A stretch of 64,000 nt of DNA from UBA3263 sp964586765 (GTDB lineage Bacteria; Bacteroidota; Bacteroidia; Bacteroidales; Muribaculaceae): positions 1 through 64,000 of the forward strand of contig CAZPHN010000010.1 of NCBI GenBank assembly GCA_964586765.1, in the 5' to 3' direction. This document shows positions 8,852-18,268 of the stretch, piece after piece. The notes beneath the pieces were generated by a model, which ran no database searches, was not told the DNA's origin, and saw only the letters and a program-made list of their open reading frames with translations. Both the position numbers and the translations under genes were made by a program. Position 1 is the stretch's first letter. The number at the start of each line of letters is the position of its first letter.

Positions 8852-8964
8852 ATTACTTCAAAGGATTCTCCTGTATCCTCGCAAATGACTGTCAGTTGAG
8901 TTTGAGCGTAGGCAGTGGAAAAGATTGCGACTGCCATGATGATTAGAGAATAAAGTCTGTTCAT
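8848..8964 (-). CDS. Small secreted peptide coupled to the membrane protein
   Basis: A 38-residue frame starts at 8964 with MNRLYSLIIMAVAIFSTAYA followed by QTQLTVICEDTG and ends in a TGA. That TGA overlaps the ATG of the 781-residue gene as ATGA. The first 20 residues form a clean signal peptide with an A-Y-A cleavage site, leaving a mature peptide of about 18 residues. The coupling argues that the frame is translated. It could be the remnant of a longer secreted protein rather than a functional peptide. Confidence 0.45.
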   Translation of the reverse strand: MNRLYSLIIMAVAIFSTAYAQTQLTVICEDTGESFEVI

Positions 8965-9106
8965 CGTTTCAGGACGATGCTCTTTATTGTATATAAAGCC
9001 GAGTATACTCATAGCGATAGTGTCTTTATCATAAGAGATGTAAAAAGACCCCGGATTATATCAATACGAGGTCAAAAAAATTGTTTGTACTAAATTTATT
9101 TTGCAA

Positions 9107-10369
9107 TTACGGCTTGTTCAGCTCAGTATCGTCATGCGACAGTTCGAGTATGGCATTATGAAGATTGGTCACTTGCTCATTCATAGGCTTTTGAGGTTCA
9201 AGCGTAGCCCAGCCTTCCGCCGATGTTCCGGGAAGCATTGATGTCCTCTCGTTCCATGCATCGGATTCAAGCCAAGGCAGAGGATCCATCTTCAACTTGT
9301 TGTCAAAACTCATTCGGGCTGCTTTCACCAAGTCCATATCCTCGCCTATTTGGATATTGCCCATACCGGCAAACATAGGTATTCCGCGCAATGGGATATG
9401 GAGTAAGAGAATCTGGAGCTGATTACCCATACGGTAAGTGTCAACGACTTTGAAGTATGAGTTATAATCAAGAACATTCAATCGCCATTGTTCTGCCTCT
9501 TCGTCACCCATAACTTCCCATATAGCGGCAGCATGGGCAGACGCTATGATGAAGCGGACATTCTTCATCGGCTTGGCCGCGCGTGATGTGCAGTCAATAA
9601 AGAATCCGGCACGGATGATGTTCTTATTCTTATAAACCTGCGCCAGTTTATCGAGGTCTCCGTCCACATTTGTGTCACGATAGAACAGTTGCAGACCGGG
9701 GAGAGTCCAGTTGATAACGTCTTCAAATGAAGCGATGTCAAAGGGGAATTTCGGCTCGATTGCTTCGACGAATGGTTTCGGCAGGATTATATTGTCTATG
9801 CCGAGTGCTTCTTAGAAAAGCGGTGCAATCTCTTCATCCTTGAATCCGGCGATACCGCAGCCTATTCGGGTGACAAAGAATCTCAGTTCGGGATGAGCTT
9901 TCGCAAATACAATAAACTCATCAACGTAAGGTTTTATGGTTTCGACTCCGCCTTGCATTGTAGGTATAGCGTATGATTGTCCTTGCAGACCAACGCCTTG
10001 ACCCATTACTGCGCCGAACTTCTTTACTGCCGCACGAGCCGCTCCTCCGCCATGGTGTCCGGCAAGGTTACTTCCGAATACGAAAACCTCATTGGGTTTC
10101 AATGTGCTGATATTCTCAGGGGTATATTTTGAGTTGTTTACAACTGGTCCACATGCCGCCAGAGCAGACATGCAAGTTATGCCGGGAACGCGTTTGGACC
10201 ACAATGCAGCCAAATGCGTGAGCCAGCACTTGCTCATTTTGAGAGGCGACATAGTCTGTGTAGTATACAAGCAATGGTAAGCCTCCGATATATACTGTAG
10301 CATATCATGGTAATGATACTTTTCGAGTGATACGGCATTCAGCATCCCTTCAGCAGTGAAGAGCGACAT
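9107..10369 (-). pseudogene. Macro-domain-like protein split by one nonsense codon
   Basis: The minus-strand frame from 10369 to 9107 is open except for one TAA at 9812-9814. Before it the protein has EVFVFGSNLAGHHGGGAA, a Gly-rich loop, then SYAIPTMQGG and FFVTRIGCGIAGF followed by EEIAPLF. This is the signature of the macro-like family found in phages and Bacteroidales. After the stop the same frame continues naturally (EALGIDNIILPKPFVEAIEP) for over 230 residues. Downstream translation could restart near 9667. The simplest reading is a recently killed gene of about 420 residues. Confidence 0.65.
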
Positions 10370-10588
10370 CTGATAATCTTTTCTTGCATCATACTTTGTG
10401 TTTGTTGTATTCTTTACGTATATAGAGAATGGATTTATCCTTGTTTTCTATCAACTGCTTGTTGATAAAACGATACTACAGCGAGAATTGTTTTCCTTGT
10501 CGCGATGCTATATCTTGTCTTTAAACACCTGATATATACGAATTTCCTAAGGGGGGGGGGACAGTCTATTCTTTTGTGATGCGGTAGA
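10370..10588. other. Boundary stretch with a ten-G run
   Basis: This AT-rich stretch separates the decaying accessory block from the conserved genes. It contains an uninterrupted run of ten G at 10551-10560, the only such run noticed in the window. No gene, attachment site or flanking direct repeat was found by eye. Confidence 0.4.
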
Positions 10589-11104
10589 TTAGAGGAAGGT
10601 GCGGTAGGTGCGCATGATTTCGAGCCATTTTTGAAAGCCGATGACGGCACCGAAAACTGCACCACAGATGAGTCCCCAGCGCAGGGCTGAGGTTGTGGCA
10701 GTATAAGCCACAATAGTTATAAAGGCAATTACCATGGGCAGCAGGAAAAGCTGGGAAAGCAAATGAATTCGACGACAGGCGCGCACCCTATCGGCAACTT
10801 CGCTGACTGACATGGTCTGCAAGTCTATCTCTTTAAGTCTACCGTATAGATAGAAATCGACACTGGAACTAAGTGCCATCGCTGCTATAAACAGTATCAT
10901 GATTGCAGGCGACGCGAGTATCTCCCCTCGCTGAATCAGCTGAAAGAAACTGAATGCGCCAAATATGCACGCTAAACCAAGTATGGCAAATCGCCGATAG
11001 TTGCGCATCAGAACGTCGAGCGAAGTGGTGCGTTTGATAAGTTCTGCGGGCGTCATTTTGATTTTCAGTGTCTCCCACTGCTGTTTCATCTCTTCAATAT
11101 CCAT
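10589..11104 (-). CDS. Membrane protein partner of the ECF sigma factor
   Basis: The 171-residue protein starts with a soluble MDIEEMKQQWETLKIKMTPA segment of about 40 residues, followed by four hydrophobic segments (about 41-60, 65-85, 115-135 and 142-160). It begins 14 bases after the sigma factor gene on the same strand, so the two are probably one operon. Position and topology fit a membrane-bound modulator of the sigma factor. The zinc-binding HxxxCxxC motif of classical anti-sigma factors is absent, so the role is inference. Confidence 0.55.
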   Translation of the reverse strand: MDIEEMKQQWETLKIKMTPAELIKRTTSLDVLMRNYRRFAILGLACIFGAFSFFQLIQRGEILASPAIMILFIAAMALSSSVDFYLYGRLKEIDLQTMSVSEVADRVRACRRIHLLSQLFLLPMVIAFITIVAYTATTSALRWGLICGAVFGAVIGFQKWLEIMRTYRTFL

Positions 11105-11118
11105 AGTTTTACGGTTTA

Positions 11119-11595
11119 TTATGAGTTTAGTCTTATGAGTTTCTGCTTGATACGGTGGAGCAGCGTCGCCACTCCGTTGCGGGTCAGCCCCATGACTTCT
11201 GCAATATCGTCATAGCTGAACTCCTCGAGCCAAAGGAGCATCACGGCACGCTCCCGCTTTGACAGGGTATCAATCTGTCGCCGTAGTTTCATCCATAGTT
11301 CAACGCGCTCACTACCATCGGAATCATCTATAAGTTCCGGCAGCGGAACAGCATTGCGGTGTCTGCGCTCGCGCCTTACGTAGCTCACACAGGTATTGAG
11401 ACATACGCGATGAATCCACGTAGACACCTTTGACTGCGACTGAAAAGACTCCAGTCCACGCCATATGTTAAGCAGGGTGTCCTGCCGCATATCTTCCACC
11501 TCATCTGCCGACTCGGCGTAGAAGAAACATATTTTTGTGATAATGTCCGAATGTTCGGCAATTATCCGCTTGAATTCTTCCTCTTTTGTTTTCAT
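11119..11595 (-). CDS. ECF-type RNA polymerase sigma factor
   Basis: About 158 residues from the ATG at 11595. Region 2 includes SADEVEDMRQDTLLNIWRGL and the STWIHRVCLNTCVSYVRRER promoter-melting segment. Region 4 includes LSKRERAVMLLWLEEFSYDD followed by IAEVMGLTRNGVATLLHRIK, a helix-turn-helix for the -35 element. I chose MKTKEEEFKRII as the start because the six residues before it are not conserved-looking and overlap the promoter area. The downstream membrane protein may control it. Confidence 0.88.
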   Translation of the reverse strand: MKTKEEEFKRIIAEHSDIITKICFFYAESADEVEDMRQDTLLNIWRGLESFQSQSKVSTWIHRVCLNTCVSYVRRERRHRNAVPLPELIDDSDGSERVELWMKLRRQIDTLSKRERAVMLLWLEEFSYDDIAEVMGLTRNGVATLLHRIKQKLIRLNS

Positions 11596-11641
11596 ACACC
11601 GATTTAGACGCACTAAAATGCAAATAGTTTCACTAAATCAT

Positions 11642-11676
11642 AAAAAAAACGACATCAATCATTACAGATGATGCCG
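11642..11676 (-). terminator. Intrinsic terminator after the META lipoprotein gene
   Basis: On the minus strand CGGCATCA pairs with TGATGTCG (one mismatch) across an 11-base loop and is followed by eight T. It lies 30 bases after the stop of the lipoprotein gene and before the sigma factor promoter region. Confidence 0.7.
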
Positions 11677-11707
11677 TTATAGAGTAAATTTTCAAAAAAC
11701 TGCTGTC

Positions 11708-12553
11708 TTAAAAGTCAGATTTTGACATTGGGGTCAGATGAAGAACTTCCTTTCCCTCAGAATTGAGCAGACTTACCGACGAACCGGTTGAATGGCGCGC
11801 AGAAGTGACCTCCTCAAGCGCAATCAGAAGTGCCTGCTCAGTCGATTGGTCAGGACAGGCGCGACGCGTAGTGGCAATATGGCTGAAGCCAAGAGAGCCG
11901 GTCACTGACGGCTCGCGCGTAAGCTGACCATTCAGTATATTGCAGCCCGTATCGCCGCTAACCGTACCTTCCGCCACATCGAAAATCAGACGACAATCAG
12001 GATTATCTACCACTTTACCATTGATGGTAGCGACTTTCCATGCGCCGTTAAGGAAATCAATGTCGCTCTTGCGGAGGGTCATAACGGTCATATTCTTATC
12101 GTTATGGAGGCTCAGAATGGTCGAACCGTCCTTTGCCGTAGTAACGGAAAAGGACCTTACAGCGTCAAGAGCCTTAGCTATAGGATACTCAAGAGAATCT
12201 GACGGACACATACGCATGGTAGATGCGACATTGCTCAGTTCGAGGGTCTGCTTTCCGCCAATATGGTATGAGCCGTTGATTATATTACAGCCGTTGCTGC
12301 CATAAAATCTGCCTTCTGCGGGCACAAACTCCAAGAAAGGCCACTCATCATCATAACCGGACACCTTAATATTGCCTACGGTACGCATGAACCAGTGTCC
12401 ATCGAGCGACGCCTCGGAATATATTGTCACGGGAAACATGGGCATAGCATCCTGAGAGTCGACAGTGGATGCCACCTGTTTTTTAAACAGGGAGCATCCG
12501 CTGAAAGTCATTGAGGCGATAACCGCCACATAAATGAGGGGAGATTTTTTCAT
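11708..12553 (-). CDS. META-domain lipoprotein (HslJ-like, two copies)
   Basis: The 281-residue protein starts with a lipoprotein signal ending TFSGC, so it should be anchored in the membrane at that cysteine. Two META domains follow. Each has the GCNxxxG turn (GSNGCNIINGSY near residue 90, GDTGCNILNGQL near 200) and a later TxRxCP motif (TMRMCP and TTRRACP). META domains occur in heat-shock or stress-linked envelope proteins and in some peptidase-associated proteins. The gene starts six bases after the M16 protease gene and ends at a clear terminator, so the pair is one transcription unit. Confidence 0.8.
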   Translation of the reverse strand: MKKSPLIYVAVIASMTFSGCSLFKKQVASTVDSQDAMPMFPVTIYSEASLDGHWFMRTVGNIKVSGYDDEWPFLEFVPAEGRFYGSNGCNIINGSYHIGGKQTLELSNVASTMRMCPSDSLEYPIAKALDAVRSFSVTTAKDGSTILSLHNDKNMTVMTLRKSDIDFLNGAWKVATINGKVVDNPDCRLIFDVAEGTVSGDTGCNILNGQLTREPSVTGSLGFSHIATTRRACPDQSTEQALLIALEEVTSARHSTGSSVSLLNSEGKEVLHLTPMSKSDF

Positions 12554-12559
12554 AACTTA

Positions 12560-15370
12560 TCAATCATTTTTGGGATCCAGAATAACAACACGGTAGTTAT
12601 CCTGTTCGTTCATCGATTTCACAAAGTTTTGCACCTCGGCAGGAGTAATAGCATTAATCTCCTTGACAGCATTAGAGAAGTTATTCGAGCCGGTCAGGGT
12701 CCAGTTGGAAATATAGCCTGCCCACGGTTCGTTCTGCTCTCCGCGCTCAATGTATGACTTAACCATAAACTCACGCACCTTGGCGAGTTCTTCTTCGGAA
12801 ATATTCTGTGCCATATCCTCAAACTCCTTGGCGATAGCAGTAAGCACGGCGTCCTTCTGGTCCGGATTCATGGGGAAAGGAATATTGAGCGAAGCATTTC
12901 TACCCATCTGAGGTTCAATCTCACCATATGAACCAATAGAATAAACCGCACCCATTTCCTCACGGATGGTTTTCAGCAGTCTGGCAGAGAGAATCTGGCT
13001 GACAATCGAAACGAGTTTAGCGTTAACGGAATTGTAAGGCACATGAGCTGACTCCTTGATGAAACACCACGTTTGCGGAGTTTCCATCTGAGTGGTATAA
13101 GTGTCCACACCGCTACCTGCAGTTACTTCAAGAGCCGGGTCACCCAAATTGACCACGAGGGGAACTTTAACATCCGACGGAAGAGTGGCAATATACTGCT
13201 CGCAAAGCGGCTTAATCTGCTCGGGGTCAAAGTTTCCGACAAAGACAAACGACCAGTGTGAAGCATTGGTCAGCTGTGAACGCACAAGAGCCTCCACGCC
13301 GCCACGGGTTGCCTCCTTGACATCCTGAGCAGACATGGTCTGCAGATAAGGCGATGAATAGAAACTCTTAGCCACATCACGACTGAAAATATACTGCGGA
13401 TTTGCTTCCTGATTCTGAATAAGACCATAATAAAGACTCTGGGTTGCGGCAAACTCATCTTCAGGATAGGTAACTGAGGTAAAATAGCCGTAAAGGAACT
13501 CCATCAGCGAGGGCAGATCCTTGGGTGTGGTCGAGCCTTTAATTTCTGTCTGGTATACTTCGAATGAAGGTGACAACTGGACCTTCTTGCCTGCAAAGTA
13601 CTTTTCAAGGTCAGAACTTGAATATGCGCCTATGCCGAATGCACCCTGAAAGAGTTCGAGCGAACGGACATCGGCGGGGAGAGCCTTACCGAACTGGCGC
13701 GAAATACCGCCGGGAGCTGATGCCACCATGATAATCTCATCGTTCTTAAACGGAGTCTGCTTCAGGTAAACCTTCGCACCGTTACTCAGCGTCAGCACCT
13801 CGGTTCCTTCAAACTCTTCAGACTGACGGGTACCGAGAATCTTTCCGGGCTCGGGAAGATAAGGAATCAGGGGGTCCTCGCGCACATTATCGGTGAACAC
13901 TTCGATTTCCTCGGCATCGACAGCCTTCATTGCCTCGGCAAGCTGAGACTCGGTAGGAATTCCTGCTCCATCCGGGAGGAAACATAGAACCACGCGGTTA
14001 TCATCCGTAATCATTTCGGCAAAGGTACTGTTGATTACCTGAACGTCGACCATCTGGATAACCTGAGTCATTACAGTATAATAATCCTCAAGGCTCATCA
14101 TAGGCACACCGTCAATGAAATGACGAATCATCTCAACGGTATATACACCATTTTCGAGGTTATTACGGTTGTTATACTGCTTTTCGAGCGATGCAAGCCA
14201 CTCGGCGCGTGCGCGATCATATTCAGTCGAGGTAAATCCGCCGCGAGCCACACGAAGCACCTCACGATAAATGCTCTGCAAGGTAGGAACGATATCATCG
14301 CCTTTTGCTGCACCAATAACGGCAAACATGTCCTCGGTATTACTCATCATATAGTTGTCAATCATAGACTGAGCTATAGCAAAGGGCGTTGACGGATTGC
14401 TCATCATCTCGTTGAAACGCGAGTTGAGCATCATCTGAATCATGTCGGTAACATAATCCGTCATCAGATATATAGCGGTGTTGCGCAGCTCGCGCGGCAT
14501 TGTCTCATGCTTAAACATCAGATAAACCACGGAGTTGGTCTGTTCCTTGTCCGAACCGATGGCATAAATAGTTCCGGGATTTGAAGGAACGGGGAAAGAA
14601 ACGCGCGCCGGAGCATTTTCCGGCATCTCTATATCAGAGAACATCTCCTTGATAACCTTTTCAGTACGCACAGGGTCAATATCACCGCATACAATTATAC
14701 CCTGAAGATCGGGACGATACCATGCTTCGTAATAGTCGCGCAATGCCTGATAAGGGAAATTATCAACTACCTCCATTGTACCGATGGGGAGACGCTCGCC
14801 ATAACGTGAGCCGGGATAAATCTTGGGCATAAGCTGCTCGAGAATGCGCATCTGACCTACGTTTGAGCTACGCCATTCTTCGTGAATGACACCGCGCTCC
14901 TTATCAATTTCCTCCGGGTCGAGCAAAAGCTCGTTTGCCCAGTCATGAAGAATCAACAGGACGGAGTCCGTAACATTCGTATTTGCAGTCGGCACATTCG
15001 TAATCTTATAAATTGTCTCATCTGTACCGGTCTGGGCGTTAAGATGTGAGCCGAATTTTACGCCAATACCTTCAAGATAGGAAATAAGCGAATTGCCGGG
15101 GAAATTCTTTGTTCCGTTGAAACACATATGTTCAAGGAAATGAGCGAGACCTCGCTGATTGTCCTCCTCGAGAACCGAACCTACTTTCTGGGCAATGTGG
15201 AAATCAGCCTGACCCTTGGGATATTCGTTGTGGCGAATATAATATGTCAGACCGTTAGGAAGGACGCCCTGAACTACCATACTGTCAACCGGAAGCTCAG
15301 GCATCTGTTGAGCTTTGGCTGAGGGGCAAAGAGCCATAGCGGCAACCAAGCCCATAATAAACTTTTTCAT
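12560..15370 (-). CDS. M16 family zinc metallopeptidase
   Basis: The 936-residue protein has a signal peptide (to about residue 20). The inverted zinc motif HFLEH lies near residue 80, with the downstream glutamate in ERGVIHEEW near 160. A second, non-catalytic M16 half follows, containing the R/Y-type pair region GAVYSIGSYGE. Length and layout match two-domain periplasmic pitrilysin-like peptidases of Bacteroidetes, which degrade peptides. The start MKKFIMGL gives the full signal peptide. The META lipoprotein follows directly. Confidence 0.9.
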   Translation of the reverse strand: MKKFIMGLVAAMALCPSAKAQQMPELPVDSMVVQGVLPNGLTYYIRHNEYPKGQADFHIAQKVGSVLEEDNQRGLAHFLEHMCFNGTKNFPGNSLISYLEGIGVKFGSHLNAQTGTDETIYKITNVPTANTNVTDSVLLILHDWANELLLDPEEIDKERGVIHEEWRSSNVGQMRILEQLMPKIYPGSRYGERLPIGTMEVVDNFPYQALRDYYEAWYRPDLQGIIVCGDIDPVRTEKVIKEMFSDIEMPENAPARVSFPVPSNPGTIYAIGSDKEQTNSVVYLMFKHETMPRELRNTAIYLMTDYVTDMIQMMLNSRFNEMMSNPSTPFAIAQSMIDNYMMSNTEDMFAVIGAAKGDDIVPTLQSIYREVLRVARGGFTSTEYDRARAEWLASLEKQYNNRNNLENGVYTVEMIRHFIDGVPMMSLEDYYTVMTQVIQMVDVQVINSTFAEMITDDNRVVLCFLPDGAGIPTESQLAEAMKAVDAEEIEVFTDNVREDPLIPYLPEPGKILGTRQSEEFEGTEVLTLSNGAKVYLKQTPFKNDEIIMVASAPGGISRQFGKALPADVRSLELFQGAFGIGAYSSSDLEKYFAGKKVQLSPSFEVYQTEIKGSTTPKDLPSLMEFLYGYFTSVTYPEDEFAATQSLYYGLIQNQEANPQYIFSRDVAKSFYSSPYLQTMSAQDVKEATRGGVEALVRSQLTNASHWSFVFVGNFDPEQIKPLCEQYIATLPSDVKVPLVVNLGDPALEVTAGSGVDTYTTQMETPQTWCFIKESAHVPYNSVNAKLVSIVSQILSARLLKTIREEMGAVYSIGSYGEIEPQMGRNASLNIPFPMNPDQKDAVLTAIAKEFEDMAQNISEEELAKVREFMVKSYIERGEQNEPWAGYISNWTLTGSNNFSNAVKEINAITPAEVQNFVKSMNEQDNYRVVILDPKND

Positions 15371-15424
15371 AACAGTTGAAAAATGAATTGGTTATTTATA
15401 ATTTTCGATATTTCGCTATTTAAA

Positions 15425-16285
15425 TCACTTCGGCGCGACCTTCTTCAAAGCATAGGTTCGCTCCCGAAGGAAAGTACCGAGAGTAGCAGGACTTTCACGA
15501 TATGGTTGCTGCTCTTCCAATGAAATAGGCTCACCAATGGCAACGTGGAGCGTCGTATTACGCTTACGTATTACCTCGCGCGGAAGCATGATGGAGCGCA
15601 AGGGCCAGCAGACGTGCCCCATGATATTGCAGAGGCGTGAATTCCTGTCATTGAAAAACACGGGAATAACCGGAACCTTCGCCTTATATATGAGCTGAAG
15701 CACCGAGTCCTGCCACGGTCGGTCCTGAATGTTGCCTCGACGCCATGTGGTCTTACTCATTGCGCCGGCAGGGAAAAAACCGAGCGGGTGACCATCGCGT
15801 ATCTGAGCTATACACCGGCGAATGCCATTGATGCTTACAGCACGTTTGGCGGGGTCTTTTTGAGCCATAGGGTCAACAGCTATAAAATTTGGAGCCATCC
15901 CCCCCACTCTATTCAAAATCATATTGACCATCACCTTGAAATCAGGACGACGGCTGCCTATCAGCGAAACCAAAGCGATACCGTCGAGCGCACCAAGCGG
16001 ATGGTTACTGACTGTGATAAACGCCCCATCCGGAAGCCGGTCAAGCACATCCTCTCCGCTTACTTTAACGGAAATATTAAGCGAATCGCGTAGAATAGCG
16101 GTTGCACACTCCGGACCGGCAACGGAACATGCCCTGCGATGAACCTCGTTTATGTCATCGAGCTTAAGCCAGTGAAGAAGGCGGTCAACAAGGCGACGGT
16201 GACCCTGCAGACGCGGAACCATCTCCAGTACGTCATCTGTTGTCAGCACCTCCGGGCGCACGGTTAATGTATCTTTCTCTGTCAT
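15425..16285 (-). CDS. Lysophospholipid (PlsC-type) acyltransferase
   Basis: The 286 residues contain the acyltransferase block I variant NHPLGALDG, with His and Asp as the catalytic pair. Block II-III follow as GFFPAGAMS and VPVIPVFFNDRN. This branch is the hemolysin-like group often used for ornithine, glycine or serine lipids or for phosphatidic acid synthesis. The start overlaps the ATP-grasp gene by four bases, so pdxA, ATP-grasp and this gene form one operon. An exact acyl acceptor cannot be read from sequence. Confidence 0.78.
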   Translation of the reverse strand: MTEKDTLTVRPEVLTTDDVLEMVPRLQGHRRLVDRLLHWLKLDDINEVHRRACSVAGPECATAILRDSLNISVKVSGEDVLDRLPDGAFITVSNHPLGALDGIALVSLIGSRRPDFKVMVNMILNRVGGMAPNFIAVDPMAQKDPAKRAVSINGIRRCIAQIRDGHPLGFFPAGAMSKTTWRRGNIQDRPWQDSVLQLIYKAKVPVIPVFFNDRNSRLCNIMGHVCWPLRSIMLPREVIRKRNTTLHVAIGEPISLEEQQPYRESPATLGTFLRERTYALKKVAPK

Positions 16286-17106
16286 TTTTTCTTAATCAGG
16301 CTTAGAATTAGTCTCGAAATTGGCTTTACTGCCTCGGACCGGCACGGCGCGAAACTCGGCCAGTCATTTACGTTAATAATCGTGATTTCTCCCGTTGTTG
16401 GTTCAATTATGGCGTCACCTCCATAAATTTTAAGATTAAGCACCCGGGCGGCATTACTACACACGTAGGCAAGACTCTCAGGGTCAAAACCTCTTATCGA
16501 GTCACGATCAGCGCGATGATAACAATGAAAGAAATCAGTATCCGCCACACCGTAGAACTTAACATGCGTACCATCTATATGACGTTCAATCACTGCGGTA
16601 GGAATACCACGCATGAAATATTCATGAACAATTTCCTGAGCTTCGGCAGGAGATGAAGCGAACGTTATGTCCTCCTTATGCTGTGAATGAGAGTCGGCAC
16701 GCTTGACCCAGCAACGCTCAAAACCCAGTGCGTCAAGCTCAGGAATTACATTTCGGTCAGTACGCGTAACTATATTTTCCGGATAGTGTATTCCAGCCGC
16801 AGTCAGACGTCCGCCAAGTAGTTCGCGCTTGCAGTTCTCAATACCGTAAGCGGAATTTATTACCAATCGACCTGCATCCTCCATTTCCTGAAGCAGCGCA
16901 ATCGATGTACGCTCGCGACACATGGAAATCACTACCGGCTCCTTGACAAGACCTTGCTGCAGTTCACTCTCGGTATAAACCTTCACTCCACGTCCGCGAC
17001 GACGCAGATACGAACAGACGGAGTTAAGGATAGCGGCGTCTGTTGCGATATGGTTCGGCGAATATGCCGGCGAGCGCAAAACTGCGGCAATTGACAGATT
17101 AGTCAC
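16282..17106 (-). CDS. ATP-grasp-like protein, paralog A
   Basis: I place the start at the GTG at 17106, which overlaps the end of pdxA by eight bases. The frame extends further upstream, but that part lies inside pdxA and does not match the paralog at 20819. The 274 residues share with that paralog the blocks MCR, VINS, a GIxNCxRE motif, CWVKRAD, VKFYGV-x-DFF, YGGDAII and NDWPSFAPCR. The last two fit the metal- and ATP-binding end of ATP-grasp enzymes, which join a carboxylate to an amine or thiol. The substrate is unknown. Confidence 0.7.
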   Translation of the reverse strand: MTNLSIAAVLRSPAYSPNHIATDAAILNSVCSYLRRRGRGVKVYTESELQQGLVKEPVVISMCRERTSIALLQEMEDAGRLVINSAYGIENCKRELLGGRLTAAGIHYPENIVTRTDRNVIPELDALGFERCWVKRADSHSQHKEDITFASSPAEAQEIVHEYFMRGIPTAVIERHIDGTHVKFYGVADTDFFHCYHRADRDSIRGFDPESLAYVCSNAARVLNLKIYGGDAIIEPTTGEITIINVNDWPSFAPCRSEAVKPISRLILSLIKKK

Positions 17107-18169
17107 GGCTCGGACGGTCCTGATAGAGTTTGGGCAGGGGATTAGCAAACGCTTCTTCGTGAGTACGGCGACAGCGGAGAGCGTCAATAGCCATGTAGAT
17201 GGCGGAGCGCAAAGACTGTGCATCAGCTTCACCCTTTCCGGCAATGTCGTAGGCAGTACCATGGTCTGGCGATGTACGCACGTAAGGCAATCCTGCGGTG
17301 AAGTTCACGCCCTCGCTTCCGCTGAGTGCCTTGAACGGAGTAAGACCTTGATCATGATACATGGCGAGAATGCCGTCGAACTTTGACTGATGGCCTGCAC
17401 CGAAAAAGCCGTCGGCAGGATAAGGGCCATAAACCTGAGCACGCGACGCGCGCATCTTTTCAATGGCGGGAGTGATTATTTTTTCCTCCTCTTCACCCAA
17501 AAGACCGCCATCTCCGCAGTGTGGATTGAGAGCGAGAACGGCAATACGGGGCGAATGTACGCCGAAATCGCGCATAAGTGACTTATGGAAGTCTGTCAAA
17601 CGGTCAAAAATCAAATCGGCAGTCAAGGTTTCGGCGACATCCTTGATGGGCAAGTGAGTCGTTGCCAACGCCACGCGCAAGCCGCGATTATCAGCCATAA
17701 TCATCAGCGCACGGTCATTCTCACCCCCTAATCGGTCCTGAAGATATTCCGTATGGCCTGCAAAATGGAAATTCGGACTCTGAATATTCGCCTTGTTTAT
17801 CGGAGCAGTCACCAAACAGTCAATTTCGCCTGCCTTCAGTTCCTCCGTGGCACGCTCAAGGGCAGCAAGAGCGGCTTCACCGGCAGCCTCGGTCTGCTTG
17901 CCCGGCTCGGCAGTCACATCCTCGCCAACCACATTGACAAAATTAAGCATCCCGTCCTTAGCCTGAGCGGCAGAGTCAATCCGCTGATGCGGCAACTGAG
18001 GCATATTGAACATCTTGCGGTAATTCGATGCGATTTTGAGCGAGCCATAGATTACAGGAGTACAGATATCAAAAATCTGCGGGTCCTCAAAAGCTTTGAG
18101 AATAACCTCATAGCCTACTCCATTTATATCGCCGTGGGTAATACCCACCTTTATCTTTGAATTTTCCAT
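17099..18169 (-). CDS. pdxA: 4-hydroxythreonine-4-phosphate dehydrogenase
   Basis: PdxA oxidises 4-phosphohydroxy-threonine in the deoxyxylulose-dependent route to pyridoxal phosphate. Here the zinc histidines are visible in FAGHTEYL, ALNPHCGDGG and AMYHDQGLTPFK. The N-terminus KVGITHGDINGVGYEVILKA is typical. I start at MENSKIKV (18169) rather than the upstream TTG. A clear promoter lies just before it. It heads an operon with ATP-grasp paralog A and an acyltransferase. Both of those overlap their upstream neighbour. Confidence 0.92.
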   Translation of the reverse strand: MENSKIKVGITHGDINGVGYEVILKAFEDPQIFDICTPVIYGSLKIASNYRKMFNMPQLPHQRIDSAAQAKDGMLNFVNVVGEDVTAEPGKQTEAAGEAALAALERATEELKAGEIDCLVTAPINKANIQSPNFHFAGHTEYLQDRLGGENDRALMIMADNRGLRVALATTHLPIKDVAETLTADLIFDRLTDFHKSLMRDFGVHSPRIAVLALNPHCGDGGLLGEEEEKIITPAIEKMRASRAQVYGPYPADGFFGAGHQSKFDGILAMYHDQGLTPFKALSGSEGVNFTAGLPYVRTSPDHGTAYDIAGKGEADAQSLRSAIYMAIDALRCRRTHEEAFANPLPKLYQDRPSRD

Positions 18170-18194
18170 GTTTGTTATAATCAAATTTATCCTG

Positions 18195-18202
18195 CAAAGT
18201 TA
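18195..18202 (-). promoter_or_regulatory. Promoter -7 element for pdxA
   Basis: The minus strand reads TAACTTTG followed by C, 25 bases before the pdxA start and directly after the terminator of the DXS-like gene. Confidence 0.7.
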
Positions 18203-18248
18203 ACAAAAATCCTCATTTCCTGCAATATGTCAACGGGAAATGAGGATT
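18203..18248 (-). terminator. Intrinsic terminator after the DXS-like gene
   Basis: AATCCTCATTTCC pairs perfectly with GGAAATGAGGATT over 13 bases, and on the minus strand a short T-run follows. It separates the DXS-like gene from pdxA. Confidence 0.8.
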
Positions 18249-18268
18249 AATATTGATTATATCTGTTG

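Noticed and set aside
1..10500. Integrated phage or transposon
   Set aside because: No integrase, transposase, structural gene, terminal repeat or attachment site was seen; only scattered signalling and hypothetical genes.
10435..10713. A 92-residue minus-strand open frame over the ten-G run
   Set aside because: It overlaps the end of the membrane protein gene in another frame and has no protein-like pattern.
16282..17262. Longer version of ATP-grasp paralog A starting at 17262
   Set aside because: The extra 52 residues lie within pdxA and do not match paralog B, while the GTG at 17106 lines up with its start.
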